Shown: in pieces, positions 36,978 to 45,995 of the stretch | Position numbering within the stretch: the stretch's first letter is position 1 | Layout: every line of letters starts with the position of its first letter | Source: Candidatus Ferrigenium bremense | GTDB lineage: Bacteria; Pseudomonadota; Gammaproteobacteria; Burkholderiales; Gallionellaceae | Reading direction: 5' to 3' | NCBI GenBank assembly: GCA_019449635.1 | Contig: JAGRPI010000037.1 | Span: 1 to 60,187, forward strand | DNA length: 60,187 bases | Program-made: the position numbers and the translations under genes | The notes under the pieces: generated by a model | The model's input: only the letters and a program-made list of their open reading frames with translations | Database searches by the model: none | Told to the model about the DNA's origin: nothing

Positions 36978-38174
36978 GTGCAGCATCCGCCGGAACTGTA
37001 TGTAGGTTTGATGTCCGGCACCAGCCTGGACGGCATTGATGCCGTTCTTGCCGACCTGGGCCAGATACAACCCAGGCTGCTTGCCAAGCATTACGCCCCC
37101 TTCGATGATGCGCTGAGAAACGACCTGCTGGCATTGCACCAGCCCGGCCACAATGAGTTGCACCGGACGCAACTGGTCAGCAATCAACTGGCGCGGCTCT
37201 ATGCAGCAGCAGTCAACGCACTGCTCGGTACGGAGAACTTGCCGAACGCAAAAATCCAGGCCATCGGCTGTCACGGCCAAACCATCCGCCACCGACCGGA
37301 ACACGGCTATACGCTGCAAATCGGCAACGCCGCATTGCTCGCCGAATTGACCGGCATCACCGTGGTCAGCGACTTTCGCAGCCGCGACATCGCCGCCGGA
37401 GGACAAGGCGCACCGCTGGTTCCTGCGTTTCATGACAAGGTATTGCGACATTCCACTAGCCACCGCGTCATCGTCAATATCGGCGGCATCAGCAACCTGA
37501 CCAACCTGCCGCCTGGCAGAGCCACTTCCGAACAATCTCAGCAACTCACTCGTTCATCGGAGGAAGTGGCGGCGGCCATTCCCGCACCGGACGCTAACGC
37601 GCACCGTGTCATGGCCGTTACAACCGGCTTCGACTGCGGGCCCGGTAACCTGCTGATGGACGCATGGTGCATGCAGCATCTCGGCAAACCCTACGACGAC
37701 AGTGGCGCATGGGCGGCATCGGGAAAGGCGCTGCCCGTCTTGCTGGAAAAAATGCTCAATGAGCCGTTCTTCGCCCTGCCGCCACCCAAGAGCAGCGGGC
37801 GCGACCTGTTCGACATGGCGTGGCTGCGCGGCAAACTGCAAGGCGGTGAAGCGGCAGAGGATGTGCAAGCCACCCTGCTGGAACTGACCTGCCGCGCCAT
37901 CACGCAAGCCATCCGGCAATACTGTGCCGGTGCAACGGAAATCTATCTCTGTGGCGGCGGCACACACAACCTGGCGCTGCATCACCGCATCGCCGCCTTG
38001 CTGCCGGGCAGCAGCGTACAAACCACGGATTTCCTCGGTATGGATGGCGATTACCTGGAAGCCATCGCCTTCGCCTGGCTGGCGCAACAGGCCTTGCACG
38101 GCAAGCCGGCCAACCTGCCCGCCGTCACGGGAGCGCGCCACCCCTGCGTCCTCGGCGCGATTTACCCGGCATAA
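36978..38174 (+). CDS. anmK: Anhydro-N-acetylmuramic acid kinase
   Basis: A 398-residue AnmK that converts anhydroMurNAc from cell-wall turnover to MurNAc-6-phosphate. It has GLMSGTSLDGIDAV, IGCHGQTIRHRPE, VNIGGISNLTNLP, GFDCGPGNLLMDAW and FLCGGGTHN-type ATP motifs (YLCGGGTHNLAL). A 35-residue insertion precedes the GFDCGPGN motif, encoded partly by a palindromic repeat at 37571-37617. Length is about 25 residues above the usual, which matches the insertion. It lies in tandem with the M23 peptidase. Confidence 0.95.
   Translation: MQHPPELYVGLMSGTSLDGIDAVLADLGQIQPRLLAKHYAPFDDALRNDLLALHQPGHNELHRTQLVSNQLARLYAAAVNALLGTENLPNAKIQAIGCHGQTIRHRPEHGYTLQIGNAALLAELTGITVVSDFRSRDIAAGGQGAPLVPAFHDKVLRHSTSHRVIVNIGGISNLTNLPPGRATSEQSQQLTRSSEEVAAAIPAPDANAHRVMAVTTGFDCGPGNLLMDAWCMQHLGKPYDDSGAWAASGKALPVLLEKMLNEPFFALPPPKSSGRDLFDMAWLRGKLQGGEAAEDVQATLLELTCRAITQAIRQYCAGATEIYLCGGGTHNLALHHRIAALLPGSSVQTTDFLGMDGDYLEAIAFAWLAQQALHGKPANLPAVTGARHPCVLGAIYPA
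37571..37617. repeat. GGCGGCCA palindromic repeat inserted in anmK
   Basis: GGCGGCCATTCCCGCACCGG at the left and CACCGTGTCATGGCCG at the right. It is the counterpart of the repeat at 20280-20329 in hrpA. Confidence 0.75.
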
Positions 38175-38193
38175 ACCTGAAAAACGCACTTGA

Positions 38194-38315
38194 TTGCACA
38201 AAGACGCAAAGAAATACAGATAAATACAGTTGATTTGTTCATCACCTATTTGGTGATCTCATGTTTCCGAGTAAGTTATTGATTTCACTTTACGTTCTTT
38301 GCATCTTGGCGCGAG
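38194..38315. repeat. Imperfect inverted repeat with CAAAGACGCAAAGAA ends
   Basis: TTGCACAAAGACGCAAAG at the left and TTCTTTGCATCTTGGCGCG at the right are near reverse complements, 80 bp apart. They look like the ends of a miniature palindromic element in the anmK/erpA gap, which carries no gene. Confidence 0.55.
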
Positions 38316-38340
38316 ACTGCTTTTTCCAGGATAAATGCAA

Positions 38341-38361
38341 ACGGGGCGCAGCGCGCCCCGT
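38341..38361 (-). terminator. Terminator-like hairpin after erpA
   Basis: Perfect nine-base arms ACGGGGCGC/GCGCCCCGT with a 3-base loop, followed on the minus strand by TTTG and an AT-rich tract. It can also stop anmK transcripts coming the other way. Confidence 0.65.
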
Positions 38362-38384
38362 AGCTTCCCAACCAAACCAATAGC

Positions 38385-38750
38385 CTAGACTGAAAACGAC
38401 GAACCGCAGCCGCAGGTAGATGCGGCACTCGGATTTCTGATGACGAACTGCGAACCTTCCAGGCCTTCCGAATAGTCGATTTCCGCGCCCGCCAGATACT
38501 GGAAGCTCATCGGGTCGATCAGCAGTTGCACGCCGTTCTTGGTCATCACGGTATCGTCTTCGTTGACCTCTTCATCGAAGGTAAATCCATACTGAAACCC
38601 GGAACAGCCACCGCCGCTGACGAATACACGCAGCTTGAGATCGGCGTTGCCTTCTTCCTCGATCAATTGTTTTACCTTGTTCGCCGCGTTGTCGGTAAAG
38701 ATCAGAGGGTCTTGTGTTTCGGCTACGGGTGTTTCGGTTACTGCGTTCAT
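38385..38750 (-). CDS. erpA: Iron-sulfur cluster insertion protein ErpA
   Basis: A 121-residue A-type carrier. The three cluster cysteines are in [13 protein letters not shown] and STCGCGSSF. ErpA hands Fe-S clusters to essential enzymes of isoprenoid synthesis and respiration. It is the last gene of the argC-DUF6776-bactofilin-erpA run, 18 bp after the bactofilin gene. Confidence 0.93.
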   Translation of the reverse strand: MNAVTETPVAETQDPLIFTDNAANKVKQLIEEEGNADLKLRVFVSGGGCSGFQYGFTFDEEVNEDDTVMTKNGVQLLIDPMSFQYLAGAEIDYSEGLEGSQFVIRNPSAASTCGCGSSFSV

Positions 38751-38768
38751 GTTTATCTCCTTGCTAAA

Positions 38769-39176
38769 TTATTCACCACTATTCAATTTGAATGCCACGA
38801 CTTTGTCCTGCGCTGCGACATTGTTGTGTATCAGGCGCCCTTCGACAATTGCACCCAGCTGGATTTCAAGCGTTTTGTAATGCACATCGCCATTGACCTT
38901 GGCTTTGCTCTGCAGTTCCAGATATTCGCTGGCAAATACCGGGCCGGTGGTCGCGCCATTGATTACCAGGTGGGTGACATTGATCTGGCCGGTCACCCGC
39001 GCATGCTCGCTCAGCACCAGTGTGCTCGGCTTGCCCGGTGTTGCAACCACATTGCCGTTCACCTGACCGTCAATACGCATCCCGCCGCTGAAACTCAGAT
39101 CGCCCTCGATAGTCGTTCCCGCACCGATCAGCGAATCGATGCGGCTTTGCGGTTTGCTGTGTTTTTTCCCGAACAT
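38769..39176 (-). CDS. Bactofilin
   Basis: A 135-residue bactofilin: a short basic N terminus followed by a right-handed beta-helix domain (about residues 15-115) with repeating G-x-V/I pattern (GGMRIDGQVNGNVVATPGKP, NVTHLVINGATTGPVFA). Bactofilins form nucleotide-free filaments that place cell-wall enzymes and shape. It lies between a DUF6776 gene and erpA, near wall genes (M23, anmK). Confidence 0.92.
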   Translation of the reverse strand: MFGKKHSKPQSRIDSLIGAGTTIEGDLSFSGGMRIDGQVNGNVVATPGKPSTLVLSEHARVTGQINVTHLVINGATTGPVFASEYLELQSKAKVNGDVHYKTLEIQLGAIVEGRLIHNNVAAQDKVVAFKLNSGE

Positions 39177-39193
39177 TTAAGTCCCCTCCTTTT

Positions 39194-39931
39194 TTACGAC
39201 AGGCTGGCGTTTTGCCGCACTTTCGGCTCGTTCACGCCTTTCTCAAATATCCGCACTTGTATATTTTCCAGTTGGACATCCTGCGGCAATTGAATGCTTT
39301 GCTCAATACGCTGATAATACTTGAAACTGAGCTGGAATTGAGCACTCCCTGAGGCATCTTGCGGAAATAAATGCGTAGTCCGCTGCCCATTCTTCAGCAC
39401 CGTGGCAACCAGTTGATAGCTGCCGCCAAACTCCTTGACGCGCTGCCCGCTCTGCACCAGCAACATGCGCAGGCGATATTCGCCGGGCATCTTGTCCCGT
39501 TCCAGCCTCAGGCGATGCAACCCAAGTTCGCCTTCCTTGCCGCGCGTCGCGGTGAGGTTCTGGAAAAATGCCAAGTCCTCCTGAAGACGGACATTTTCGT
39601 CCGACAGGTTCTTTAACTGCTTGGATGTTTCCTGATTGCTGGCTTGCTCGATCTGGATTTGCCGCTCGTATTGCGCAACTTGGCTGCTCAATTCTTTATT
39701 TTCGTCCCCCATCCTGGCGACCTGATCTTGCAATCTGGCCAGTTCCTCCTGGGCTTTCCCGCGATGGAATCCCGCCAATTCAAGCCCGCTGCCGTATGCC
39801 CACCAGGCCAGCCCCAACGACGCCAGCACGAAGGGCACCGTCAGACTCCAGCGCAAATACCACGGGATATGCGGCCGCACCGCCAGTTTCGGGGCGGAAA
39901 TGCCGAAGCTGCGTTTAACGCGCCGCCACAT
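39194..39931 (-). CDS. DUF6776-family membrane protein with coiled coil
   Basis: A 245-residue bitopic protein. One membrane helix is near residues 28-46 (WSLTVPFVLASLGLAWWAYG), then a coiled coil (residues 55-125, EELARLQDQVARMGDENKEL and SKQLKNLSDENVRLQEDLAF), and a C-terminal beta domain (FGGSYQLVATVLKNGQ). This matches the DUF6776 family of betaproteobacteria. Function unknown; its place between argC and bactofilin suggests envelope shape or division. Confidence 0.8.
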   Translation of the reverse strand: MWRRVKRSFGISAPKLAVRPHIPWYLRWSLTVPFVLASLGLAWWAYGSGLELAGFHRGKAQEELARLQDQVARMGDENKELSSQVAQYERQIQIEQASNQETSKQLKNLSDENVRLQEDLAFFQNLTATRGKEGELGLHRLRLERDKMPGEYRLRMLLVQSGQRVKEFGGSYQLVATVLKNGQRTTHLFPQDASGSAQFQLSFKYYQRIEQSIQLPQDVQLENIQVRIFEKGVNEPKVRQNASLS

Positions 39932-39932
39932 C

Positions 39933-40961
39933 TCAGGGGAGCAACGGAAGGTTGTCCAGGGCGGAGCCTTCCGGCAGCCCGAACATGATATTCATGTTTT
40001 GCACCGCCTGTCCCGCTGCGCCCTTGACCAGGTTATCGATCGCCGCCAGCACCACTACGGTATCGCCGTCCTGCGGCCGGTGCACCGCGATGCGGCAGCA
40101 GTTCGCGCCGCGCACCGAACGGGTTTCCGGATGGCTGCCGGCAGGCATCACGTCCACGAACGGCTCGCTGGCGTAGCGCTGTTCGAACAACGCCTGCAAA
40201 TCCGTTTCGCGCGTCAGCCTGCCATACAGTGTGGCATGGATACCGCGAATCATCGGGGTCAGGTGCGGCACAAAGGTCAGGCCAACCGTTTTGCCGGCCA
40301 CGCGCGCCAAGCCCTGCCTGATTTCCGGCAAATGCCGGTGCCCACCCACTCCGTAAGCCTTGAAGTTGTCTGCTGCTTCGGCGAACAGGGTGGCGATTTC
40401 CGCCTTGCGTCCCGCGCCGGAAACGCCCGACTTGGCATCGGCGATCAAGCTGCCAGCCTCGATCATGCCCGCTTCCAGCAGCGGGATGAAGCCCAGCTGC
40501 ACCGCAGTCGGATAACAGCCGGGGTTGGCGACCAGCCGGGCCGATCTGATTTGTGCGCGATTCACTTCCGGCAGGCCATATACCGCCTCGCCGACCAGAT
40601 CCGGGCAGGCATGGGGCATGCCATACCATTTTTCCCATACGGTGATGTCCTGTATACGGAAATCGGCGGCCAGATCGATCACCCTCACGCCCGCATCCAG
40701 CAGCGTGCGCGCCTGCTGCATGGCGATGCCGTTCGGCGTGGCAAAGAACACCAGGTCGCATTGTTCCAGGTGCGCTTCGTCCGGATGGGTGAACGGCAAA
40801 TCCACATGGCCGCGCAGGCTGGGGAACATCTGGCTGACCGGCGTGCCGGCATCGGCGCGCGAGGTGATCACTTGCAACACGGCCTGCGGATGTGCCGCCA
40901 ACAGGCGCAGCAACTCCACGCCGGTGTAGCCTGTCCCGCCAACTATGCCAACTTTAATCAT
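39933..40961 (-). CDS. argC: N-acetyl-gamma-glutamyl-phosphate reductase
   Basis: A 342-residue arginine biosynthesis enzyme reducing N-acetylglutamyl phosphate with NADPH. N-terminal Rossmann motif [16 protein letters not shown] and the catalytic Cys in [14 protein letters not shown] are clear; [10 protein letters not shown] is the substrate region. The ATG at 40961 has GGAAG upstream and gives MIKVGIVG; the longer frame begins with TTG and is rejected. It begins a four-gene operon ending with erpA. Confidence 0.96.
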   Translation of the reverse strand: MIKVGIVGGTGYTGVELLRLLAAHPQAVLQVITSRADAGTPVSQMFPSLRGHVDLPFTHPDEAHLEQCDLVFFATPNGIAMQQARTLLDAGVRVIDLAADFRIQDITVWEKWYGMPHACPDLVGEAVYGLPEVNRAQIRSARLVANPGCYPTAVQLGFIPLLEAGMIEAGSLIADAKSGVSGAGRKAEIATLFAEAADNFKAYGVGGHRHLPEIRQGLARVAGKTVGLTFVPHLTPMIRGIHATLYGRLTRETDLQALFEQRYASEPFVDVMPAGSHPETRSVRGANCCRIAVHRPQDGDTVVVLAAIDNLVKGAAGQAVQNMNIMFGLPEGSALDNLPLLP

Positions 40962-41006
40962 TCCAGCTTCCTTCAAAAACGTATCCCATCATACAACAAC
41001 TCCAAT

Positions 41007-41034
41007 GCAAAAGCCGCCCAAAGGCGGCTTTTGC
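41007..41034 (-). terminator. Terminator of rplM-rpsI
   Basis: Twelve-base arms GCAAAAGCCGCC/GGCGGCTTTTGC around a 4-base loop. It sits 28 bp after the rpsI stop and before argC. Confidence 0.75.
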
Positions 41035-41062
41035 GGGGCATCCAACCAGCCCTTCGACAGGC

Positions 41063-41455
41063 TTAACGCTTGGAGAATTGCTTGCGGCGGCGCGCCTTGC
41101 GCAGGCCGACCTTCTTGCGCTCCACTTCGCGCGCATCGCGGGTCACCAGGCCGGCGTGCTTCAATGCAGGCTTGAGCGACGCATCGTAATCGATCAGTGC
41201 GCGGGTGATGCCATGGCGCACCGCACCGGCTTGGCCTGCTTCGCCGCCACCGGTGACGTTCACCATGATGTCGAACTTGCCCAGCGTCTCGGTCAGCGTC
41301 AGCGGCTGGCGCACGATCATGCGGCCGGTCTCGCGGGAGAAGAACACATCCACCGGCTTATCGTTCACGACGATGTCGCCCTTGCCCGGCTTGATAAACA
41401 CACGCGCCACCGCACTCTTGCGGCGACCGGTTCCGTAATTGTAATTAACGCTCAT
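41063..41455 (-). CDS. rpsI: 30S ribosomal protein S9
   Basis: A 130-residue uS9: [20 protein letters not shown] at the N terminus, [20 protein letters not shown] in the middle, and the basic tail [14 protein letters not shown] that reaches the P-site tRNA. Two bp after rplM. Confidence 0.97.
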   Translation of the reverse strand: MSVNYNYGTGRRKSAVARVFIKPGKGDIVVNDKPVDVFFSRETGRMIVRQPLTLTETLGKFDIMVNVTGGGEAGQAGAVRHGITRALIDYDASLKPALKHAGLVTRDAREVERKKVGLRKARRRKQFSKR

Positions 41456-41457
41456 GG

Positions 41458-41895
41458 TTACGCTTTCAACAGATTGACTGGTTTCGGTTGCTGCGCTTCA
41501 TGCGGATGAGCAGCACCGGCATACACCTTCATCTTGCGCAACATTGCATAGCCCAGCGGGCCTTTCGGCAACATGCCCTTGACTGCCTTTTCCAGCACAC
41601 GGCTGGGATGGCGCGCTTGCAGCTTGGCGAAGTTGGTGGTGTACAGGCCGCCCGGATAAGTCGTGTGGCGATGGTACAGCTTGGCTTTCGCCTTGTTGCC
41701 GGTCACACGCAGCTTGTCCGCGTTGACTACCACGACGAAATCGCCGGTATCCACGTGCGGTGTATAAATCGCCTTGTGCTTGCCGCGCAAACGCACAGCA
41801 ATCTGTGCGGCCAAACGACCCAGCACCTGATCGGCTGCGTCAACCAGAAGCCAGTCGTGCTGGACTTCCTGGGGCTTGGCAGAAAATGTTTTCAT
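41458..41895 (-). CDS. rplM: 50S ribosomal protein L13
   Basis: A 145-residue uL13: [20 protein letters not shown], then [20 protein letters not shown] and [20 protein letters not shown]. The ATG at 41895, 9 bases after AGGA, is chosen over a GTG two codons earlier. It starts the rplM-rpsI operon driven by the promoter at 41941-41970. Confidence 0.96.
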   Translation of the reverse strand: MKTFSAKPQEVQHDWLLVDAADQVLGRLAAQIAVRLRGKHKAIYTPHVDTGDFVVVVNADKLRVTGNKAKAKLYHRHTTYPGGLYTTNFAKLQARHPSRVLEKAVKGMLPKGPLGYAMLRKMKVYAGAAHPHEAQQPKPVNLLKA

Positions 41896-41940
41896 AGCCA
41901 CTATTCCTAAAAATCAATAAGTAAACCTCGAAGGGCGCGC

Positions 41941-41970
41941 ATTCTATGTCAGGCATCCAGCCCCTGTCAA
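41941..41970 (-). promoter_or_regulatory. Sigma-70 promoter of rplM-rpsI
   Basis: TTGACA, 18-bp spacer, TAGAAT on the minus strand, ending 45 bp before the rplM ATG. A consensus -35 box. Confidence 0.75.
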
Positions 41971-42045
41971 ACGAAAGTTACCCCTGCCGCCTAGTATTTC
42001 ACCGAGCCAAAAACAGGGATGCTGCGCCGCCGCGGCGGACCTCGC

Positions 42046-43440
42046 TCATGCGCGCAACAGGCCATCCAGCCAAACCTTCCAGCGCGCATACTTTTCAGGC
42101 AGCCCCGGCGCAGCCCGGCCGGCCTCGACCTTCTCTGCATACCGGGTATCGGCGAGGGTCACGCCCGCCGCCAGCCGTGCCGCGCCGGCCAGGCTGGCAT
42201 CGGACTGGCTCAGGCGATAGGTCAACGCAAACGGTACGCACCGGGCTATCCCCTGTTGCAAACAAGGCAGGCCGGACAATCCGCCGGACAGATAGACGCG
42301 CTCGATGCCGAATTCGCGATGCAGGTCCTCCAGGATGCGCGCCACACGGAAGATGATCCCCTCCAGCAGCAGCACCGCGACGCGTTGCGCCGGCAACCGC
42401 TCGACCGGCGCCGAGAACATCAATCCCAGGTCTTTCCGGAAATAGGGCGCCCCCAGCCCGCTCGGCTCGGCAAGACAGAAGATAGCGTCGCGCGCCAGAT
42501 CCTCCGCGCGGCAGGCATCGACCGCATAGGGCGCCAGTGCCGCCGCGATGGAATTGAGCGTCCCCTCGCCGGCGAAATGCGCCTGCCCCGCACCATCCTG
42601 CCAGACCAGTGTCTGGAGATACCCATCGGGGGCGTTGCGCCCGCGGGGAAGGTAACGGATGACAAAGCCCCCCGTGCCCAGATTGACCAATGCCTCGGGC
42701 TGCCCCGCGGCGATACTCGCGACGAGGGCCGCCGATTGGTCGCTCAGACTGGCCTGCAGGGTCAAGCCGTTCTCCAGTTGCAGCGCCCATCCGGTGGAAG
42801 GCCGGATCTCCGGCAACACCTGGCGTGGGACATCGAACAGCTCGCACAACACCGGCGACCATTGCAGACTATGGATGTCCATCAACAGCGTGCGCGCCGC
42901 CATCGAAGCATCGGTCAGATGATGCCTGCCGCCTGTCCAGCGCCAGATCAGAAAAGCATCCAGCGTGCCCAGCAGCCACTCGCCGCTGACCAGCCGCTCG
43001 CGCCACGATGGATGCGCGCGCAGCAGCACGCGCAGCTTGGGGGCGAGGTAATAGGCCGCCAGCGGCAACCCGGCGAGATCGCGTATGACGCTTTCCTTGC
43101 CGCGCAGCACCTTGCAACTTTCCGCGCCGCGGCCGTCCTGCCACGAGATCAGCGGTGTGACCGGTTGTCCGGTAGCACGCTCCCAGATCAGGAATGAAGA
43201 GCGCTGGCTGCACAGGCCGAACGGCGGGCGCATCGTCGTCTGCGCCAGACACTCGGACAACACCGCTTCCGCAGTCGCCGCGTAGGCCAGCGCATCGCTT
43301 TCGTAACGCCCGCCGTCTACCGCCACTTCGGGCGCTGCCCGCGCAACGACCCCGCCGAGCGTGCCATCTGCGGACAGCAGACCGGCCTTGATCGCGGTCG
43401 TGCCCAGGTCGAGAGCGATGGCGACCGTCACTGCCGGCAT
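42046..43440 (-). CDS. FGGY-family carbohydrate kinase (glycerol kinase-like)
   Basis: A 464-residue FGGY kinase. ATP-binding phosphate 1 motif ALDLGTTAIKAGLLSADG is at the N terminus; the putative catalytic Asp is in LSDQSAALVA; VNLGTGGFVIRY and RVYLSGGLSGLPCLQ form the C-terminal nucleotide site. It overlaps the glpD stop by 13 bp, and the phosphodiesterase gene is further upstream, so glycerol is the likely substrate (glycerol to glycerol-3-phosphate). It is shorter than typical GlpK (about 500), and sugar kinases of this family cannot be excluded. Confidence 0.8.
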   Translation of the reverse strand: MPAVTVAIALDLGTTAIKAGLLSADGTLGGVVARAAPEVAVDGGRYESDALAYAATAEAVLSECLAQTTMRPPFGLCSQRSSFLIWERATGQPVTPLISWQDGRGAESCKVLRGKESVIRDLAGLPLAAYYLAPKLRVLLRAHPSWRERLVSGEWLLGTLDAFLIWRWTGGRHHLTDASMAARTLLMDIHSLQWSPVLCELFDVPRQVLPEIRPSTGWALQLENGLTLQASLSDQSAALVASIAAGQPEALVNLGTGGFVIRYLPRGRNAPDGYLQTLVWQDGAGQAHFAGEGTLNSIAAALAPYAVDACRAEDLARDAIFCLAEPSGLGAPYFRKDLGLMFSAPVERLPAQRVAVLLLEGIIFRVARILEDLHREFGIERVYLSGGLSGLPCLQQGIARCVPFALTYRLSQSDASLAGAARLAAGVTLADTRYAEKVEAGRAAPGLPEKYARWKVWLDGLLRA

Positions 43441-45014
43441 GCCCCGACCTCTTGCGCGACCCGGCCCGCATCCCAGCCCAGCGCCGGCGCCACCAGCTCG
43501 GCGAGACGCTGCAAGTCGCTTTCATCCAGGCGCGTCAGGATGAGCAGCGGCAGACGGCGGCGCAGCAGATCGTCCAGATGCAGCGCCATCTCGTCGCGGG
43601 CGCAGAACAGCAGGTCGGCCAGGATGAAGGGCAGGCCGGGCACGATGCGCCCCGCCAGTTCCGGGCTTTCCTCGACGAGGCCGAACACCCGGTCGGCGCG
43701 CCGGCCATGGCGGCGCAGCAGCCACTTCGCGCTCCCGGCATCGATGCCGAGACGCTGGGCGCGCGCGCCGTTTCCCTCCAGCCATGCGGAAAAAGCCTGC
43801 TGCGGCTTCCAGGGAAAATCCCGGTACCTGGTCGCGCAGGCAGCGTCGATGTTGAGCGCCGCACACACGGCATCCACGATGCACGCCGCACCCTCGCGCG
43901 CCGAGGTGAGCTTCCCACCGATGGAGTAATGTACGCCGTTGTCCGCGGTTTTCAGTTCCCAGTCGCGGCTCACGGCGGCAGGCGATGCTGCGCTGCTGCG
44001 CTTCATCACGCGCAAGCCGGCATAACTGCCGACCACATCCTTTTCCGTCCAGGCAGTCTCGAGGTAGCGATTGGCTTCGGCCAGCAGGTAGGCGACCTCT
44101 TCCGGCTCGACGGCGACATGGTCGAGATCGCCGCGGTAATCCGCATCGGTGGTGCCGAGCAGCGTCATGCCGTACCACGGGATGATGAAAAACACCCGGC
44201 CATCGGACCTGGCGGTCAGCAGCAAGGCCTCGTCAGACGGCAGCGCGGGCATGACCAGGTGCGTACCCTTGTCCAGGCGGCACCAGCCGCGCCCCTGCTC
44301 CGATGCCGCCGCCCACTGGCCGGTGGCGTTGACGATTTGCTTTGCGCGCACTTCCGAAGTCCCGTTCATCCTGAGCTTGTCGAAGGGTGAATGGGAAACA
44401 TCCCGCACCATTGCACCACAAACCTGCCCACCGTCCTCAATAAAATCAGTCAGCCTGCAATAATTCACGCACACCGCCCCGGCAGCCATCGCGCCAGAGA
44501 TCAATTCCAGCACCAGCCGCGCATCGTCGGTCTGCGCATCGCCATAGGTAAAGCCGCCTTTCAGCCTGTCGCTGCCGAGAAACGGAAAACGTCCGGCAAA
44601 GGATTCCCGGTCGAAGTGGCGGTGAGCCATGTCCGGACCCGGATTGTGCGCAAGAAAATCGTACATGGACAGACCGGCCTTCATCTGGAATGTGCCGACG
44701 CGGCTGTCCGCATAGACCGGCACGCCGAAGCGCAGCGGCCAGACACGATGCGGCGCCATCGCCAGCAGCATCTGCCGTTCCGCGAGCGATTTCTTCACCA
44801 GCTTGAAGTCGAATGATTCCAGGTAACGCAGGCCACCATGGATCAGCTTGCTGGAAGCGGATGAGGTCGCACAGGCCCAGTCGCCCTGCTCCACGATGGC
44901 GACACTCAATCCGCGCAAGGCCGCGTCGTAAGCCGCCCACGCGCCATAGATGCCGCCGCCGTACACCAGCAGATCGAATTGGCGGCCTGCCAGCAATGAA
45001 AAATCGCGCTTCAT
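43428..45014 (-). CDS. glpD: Glycerol-3-phosphate dehydrogenase (aerobic, FAD)
   Basis: A 528-residue GlpD that oxidises glycerol-3-phosphate to dihydroxyacetone phosphate at the inner membrane and feeds ubiquinone. FAD motif DLLVYGGGIYGAWAA, then SSASSKLIHGGLRYLE, and the cap/C-terminal domain with GSYAGLRVMKR. The middle has an insertion SHSPFDKLRMNGTSEVRAKQ, whose PFDKLRMNG core is encoded by half of a common palindromic repeat (44363-44387). It overlaps the downstream kinase by 13 bp. The stretch upstream to the next gene holds a repeat cluster (45052-45214). Confidence 0.94.
   Translation of the reverse strand: MKRDFSLLAGRQFDLLVYGGGIYGAWAAYDAALRGLSVAIVEQGDWACATSSASSKLIHGGLRYLESFDFKLVKKSLAERQMLLAMAPHRVWPLRFGVPVYADSRVGTFQMKAGLSMYDFLAHNPGPDMAHRHFDRESFAGRFPFLGSDRLKGGFTYGDAQTDDARLVLELISGAMAAGAVCVNYCRLTDFIEDGGQVCGAMVRDVSHSPFDKLRMNGTSEVRAKQIVNATGQWAAASEQGRGWCRLDKGTHLVMPALPSDEALLLTARSDGRVFFIIPWYGMTLLGTTDADYRGDLDHVAVEPEEVAYLLAEANRYLETAWTEKDVVGSYAGLRVMKRSSAASPAAVSRDWELKTADNGVHYSIGGKLTSAREGAACIVDAVCAALNIDAACATRYRDFPWKPQQAFSAWLEGNGARAQRLGIDAGSAKWLLRRHGRRADRVFGLVEESPELAGRIVPGLPFILADLLFCARDEMALHLDDLLRRRLPLLILTRLDESDLQRLAELVAPALGWDAGRVAQEVGACRQ
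44363..44387. repeat. Half-element of the GAGCTTGTCGAAGGG repeat in glpD
   Basis: CATCCTGAGCTTGTCGAAGG is the same arm as in the intergenic element at 55292-55383. It is translated in frame in glpD (SPFDKLRMNG). Confidence 0.75.
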
Positions 45015-45051
45015 CTACTCGTCTCTATGCTATTTTCAGCGAGGCTGAATG

Positions 45052-45214
45052 CTCCTCCCCCTTGAAGGGGGAGGCTGGGAGGGGGATGGGAGGATGGATA
45101 AAGCGATTTCCGTTTTTCAGCCCCACCCCCATCCTAACCTTCCCCCTGAAGGGGAAGGGACAATCGCCCTCTCTCCCACCGGGAGAGAGTTGGAGAGAGG
45201 GTTGGAAGAGGAGG
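45052..45214. repeat. C/G-rich palindromic repeat cluster between glpD and the phosphodiesterase
   Basis: CCCCTTGAAGGGGGAGG arms, then CCTTCCCCCTGAAGGGGAAG, then a CTCTCTCCCACCGGGAGAGA hairpin. It fills most of the 237-bp gap and shows no open frame. It is related by its C/G-rich hairpins to the copies in cysS and the SPOR gene. Confidence 0.75.
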
Positions 45215-45251
45215 GAATATTGCTGTGACTGAAGATTGTTTACAGGCATGT

Positions 45252-45995
45252 TTATCTAGCTTTCATCATCAGCGCTTTTTGCGGAACATCGCTGATGAGA
45301 ATATCCACCCCCAATTCCAGCGCCTTGCTGATTTCCTTATCGCTGTTGCAGGTGTAGACCGCGATGCCCTTGCCGCGCTCGCGCAGCGCGCCGGCCATGC
45401 CCTCATCCAGCGTGTCGATATGGACGCACAGGCCCTGCAGAAAAGGCTGGGCCGCCAGTACGCTGCGCGCGAAATCCGCACCGTGTTCCGGTTCCAGGTT
45501 GAGCACCAGCGGGAACTGCGGCGCGCAATGATGGGCGTAGATCAGACTGTTCAGGTCGAATGACGATACCAGGATGCGATCGTCCGCCACCGCGCCGACC
45601 AGCTCCAGCGTCTGCCTGACCTTGGCCTCATGCCGCGCAAGTTGCTCCCATGCGCGGTTCTTGATCTCCAGCAACAGGCGGCAGCGCGTGCGATATGCCG
45701 CGAGGAATTCGCGCAGGCTCATCACGCCCTCGGATCTTTCCGCGTGAGCAAAGTGCGCGGCGAAATCCATCGCCTGCAACTGGGCATGGTCAAAATCGTC
45801 AATGCGCTTGCCGGGCAGGCCGAGCTTGTTGAGAAAGCGGTCGTGCCACAGCACCGCGACCCCGTCGCGGCTGAGCTGGATATCGGTCTCGATGCCGTCG
45901 ACGGGATAGGCGAGCGCCCGGTCGAACGCGCTGCGGGTATTCTCCGCCGCCTCCCGGTTCGCGCCGCGATGGGCGAATACCAGTGTCCGCTTCAC
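45252..45995 (-). CDS. Glycerophosphodiester phosphodiesterase
   Basis: A 247-residue UgpQ/GlpQ-type enzyme that releases glycerol-3-phosphate from deacylated phospholipids. TLVFAHRGANREAAENTRSA holds the catalytic His/Arg; ETDIQLSRDGVAVLWHD has metal ligands and the second His; LLLEIKNRAWEQL follows. It has no signal peptide, so it is cytosolic. The start is GTG at 45995, which overlaps the hydrolase stop (GTGA) and begins directly at the conserved domain. It feeds glpD, 237 bp downstream. Confidence 0.9.
   Translation of the reverse strand: MKRTLVFAHRGANREAAENTRSAFDRALAYPVDGIETDIQLSRDGVAVLWHDRFLNKLGLPGKRIDDFDHAQLQAMDFAAHFAHAERSEGVMSLREFLAAYRTRCRLLLEIKNRAWEQLARHEAKVRQTLELVGAVADDRILVSSFDLNSLIYAHHCAPQFPLVLNLEPEHGADFARSVLAAQPFLQGLCVHIDTLDEGMAGALRERGKGIAVYTCNSDKEISKALELGVDILISDVPQKALMMKAR

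Noticed and set aside
45052..45214. CRISPR-like repeats between glpD and the phosphodiesterase gene
   Set aside because: The units are palindromic, differ from each other and have no regular spacers; no cas gene is near.
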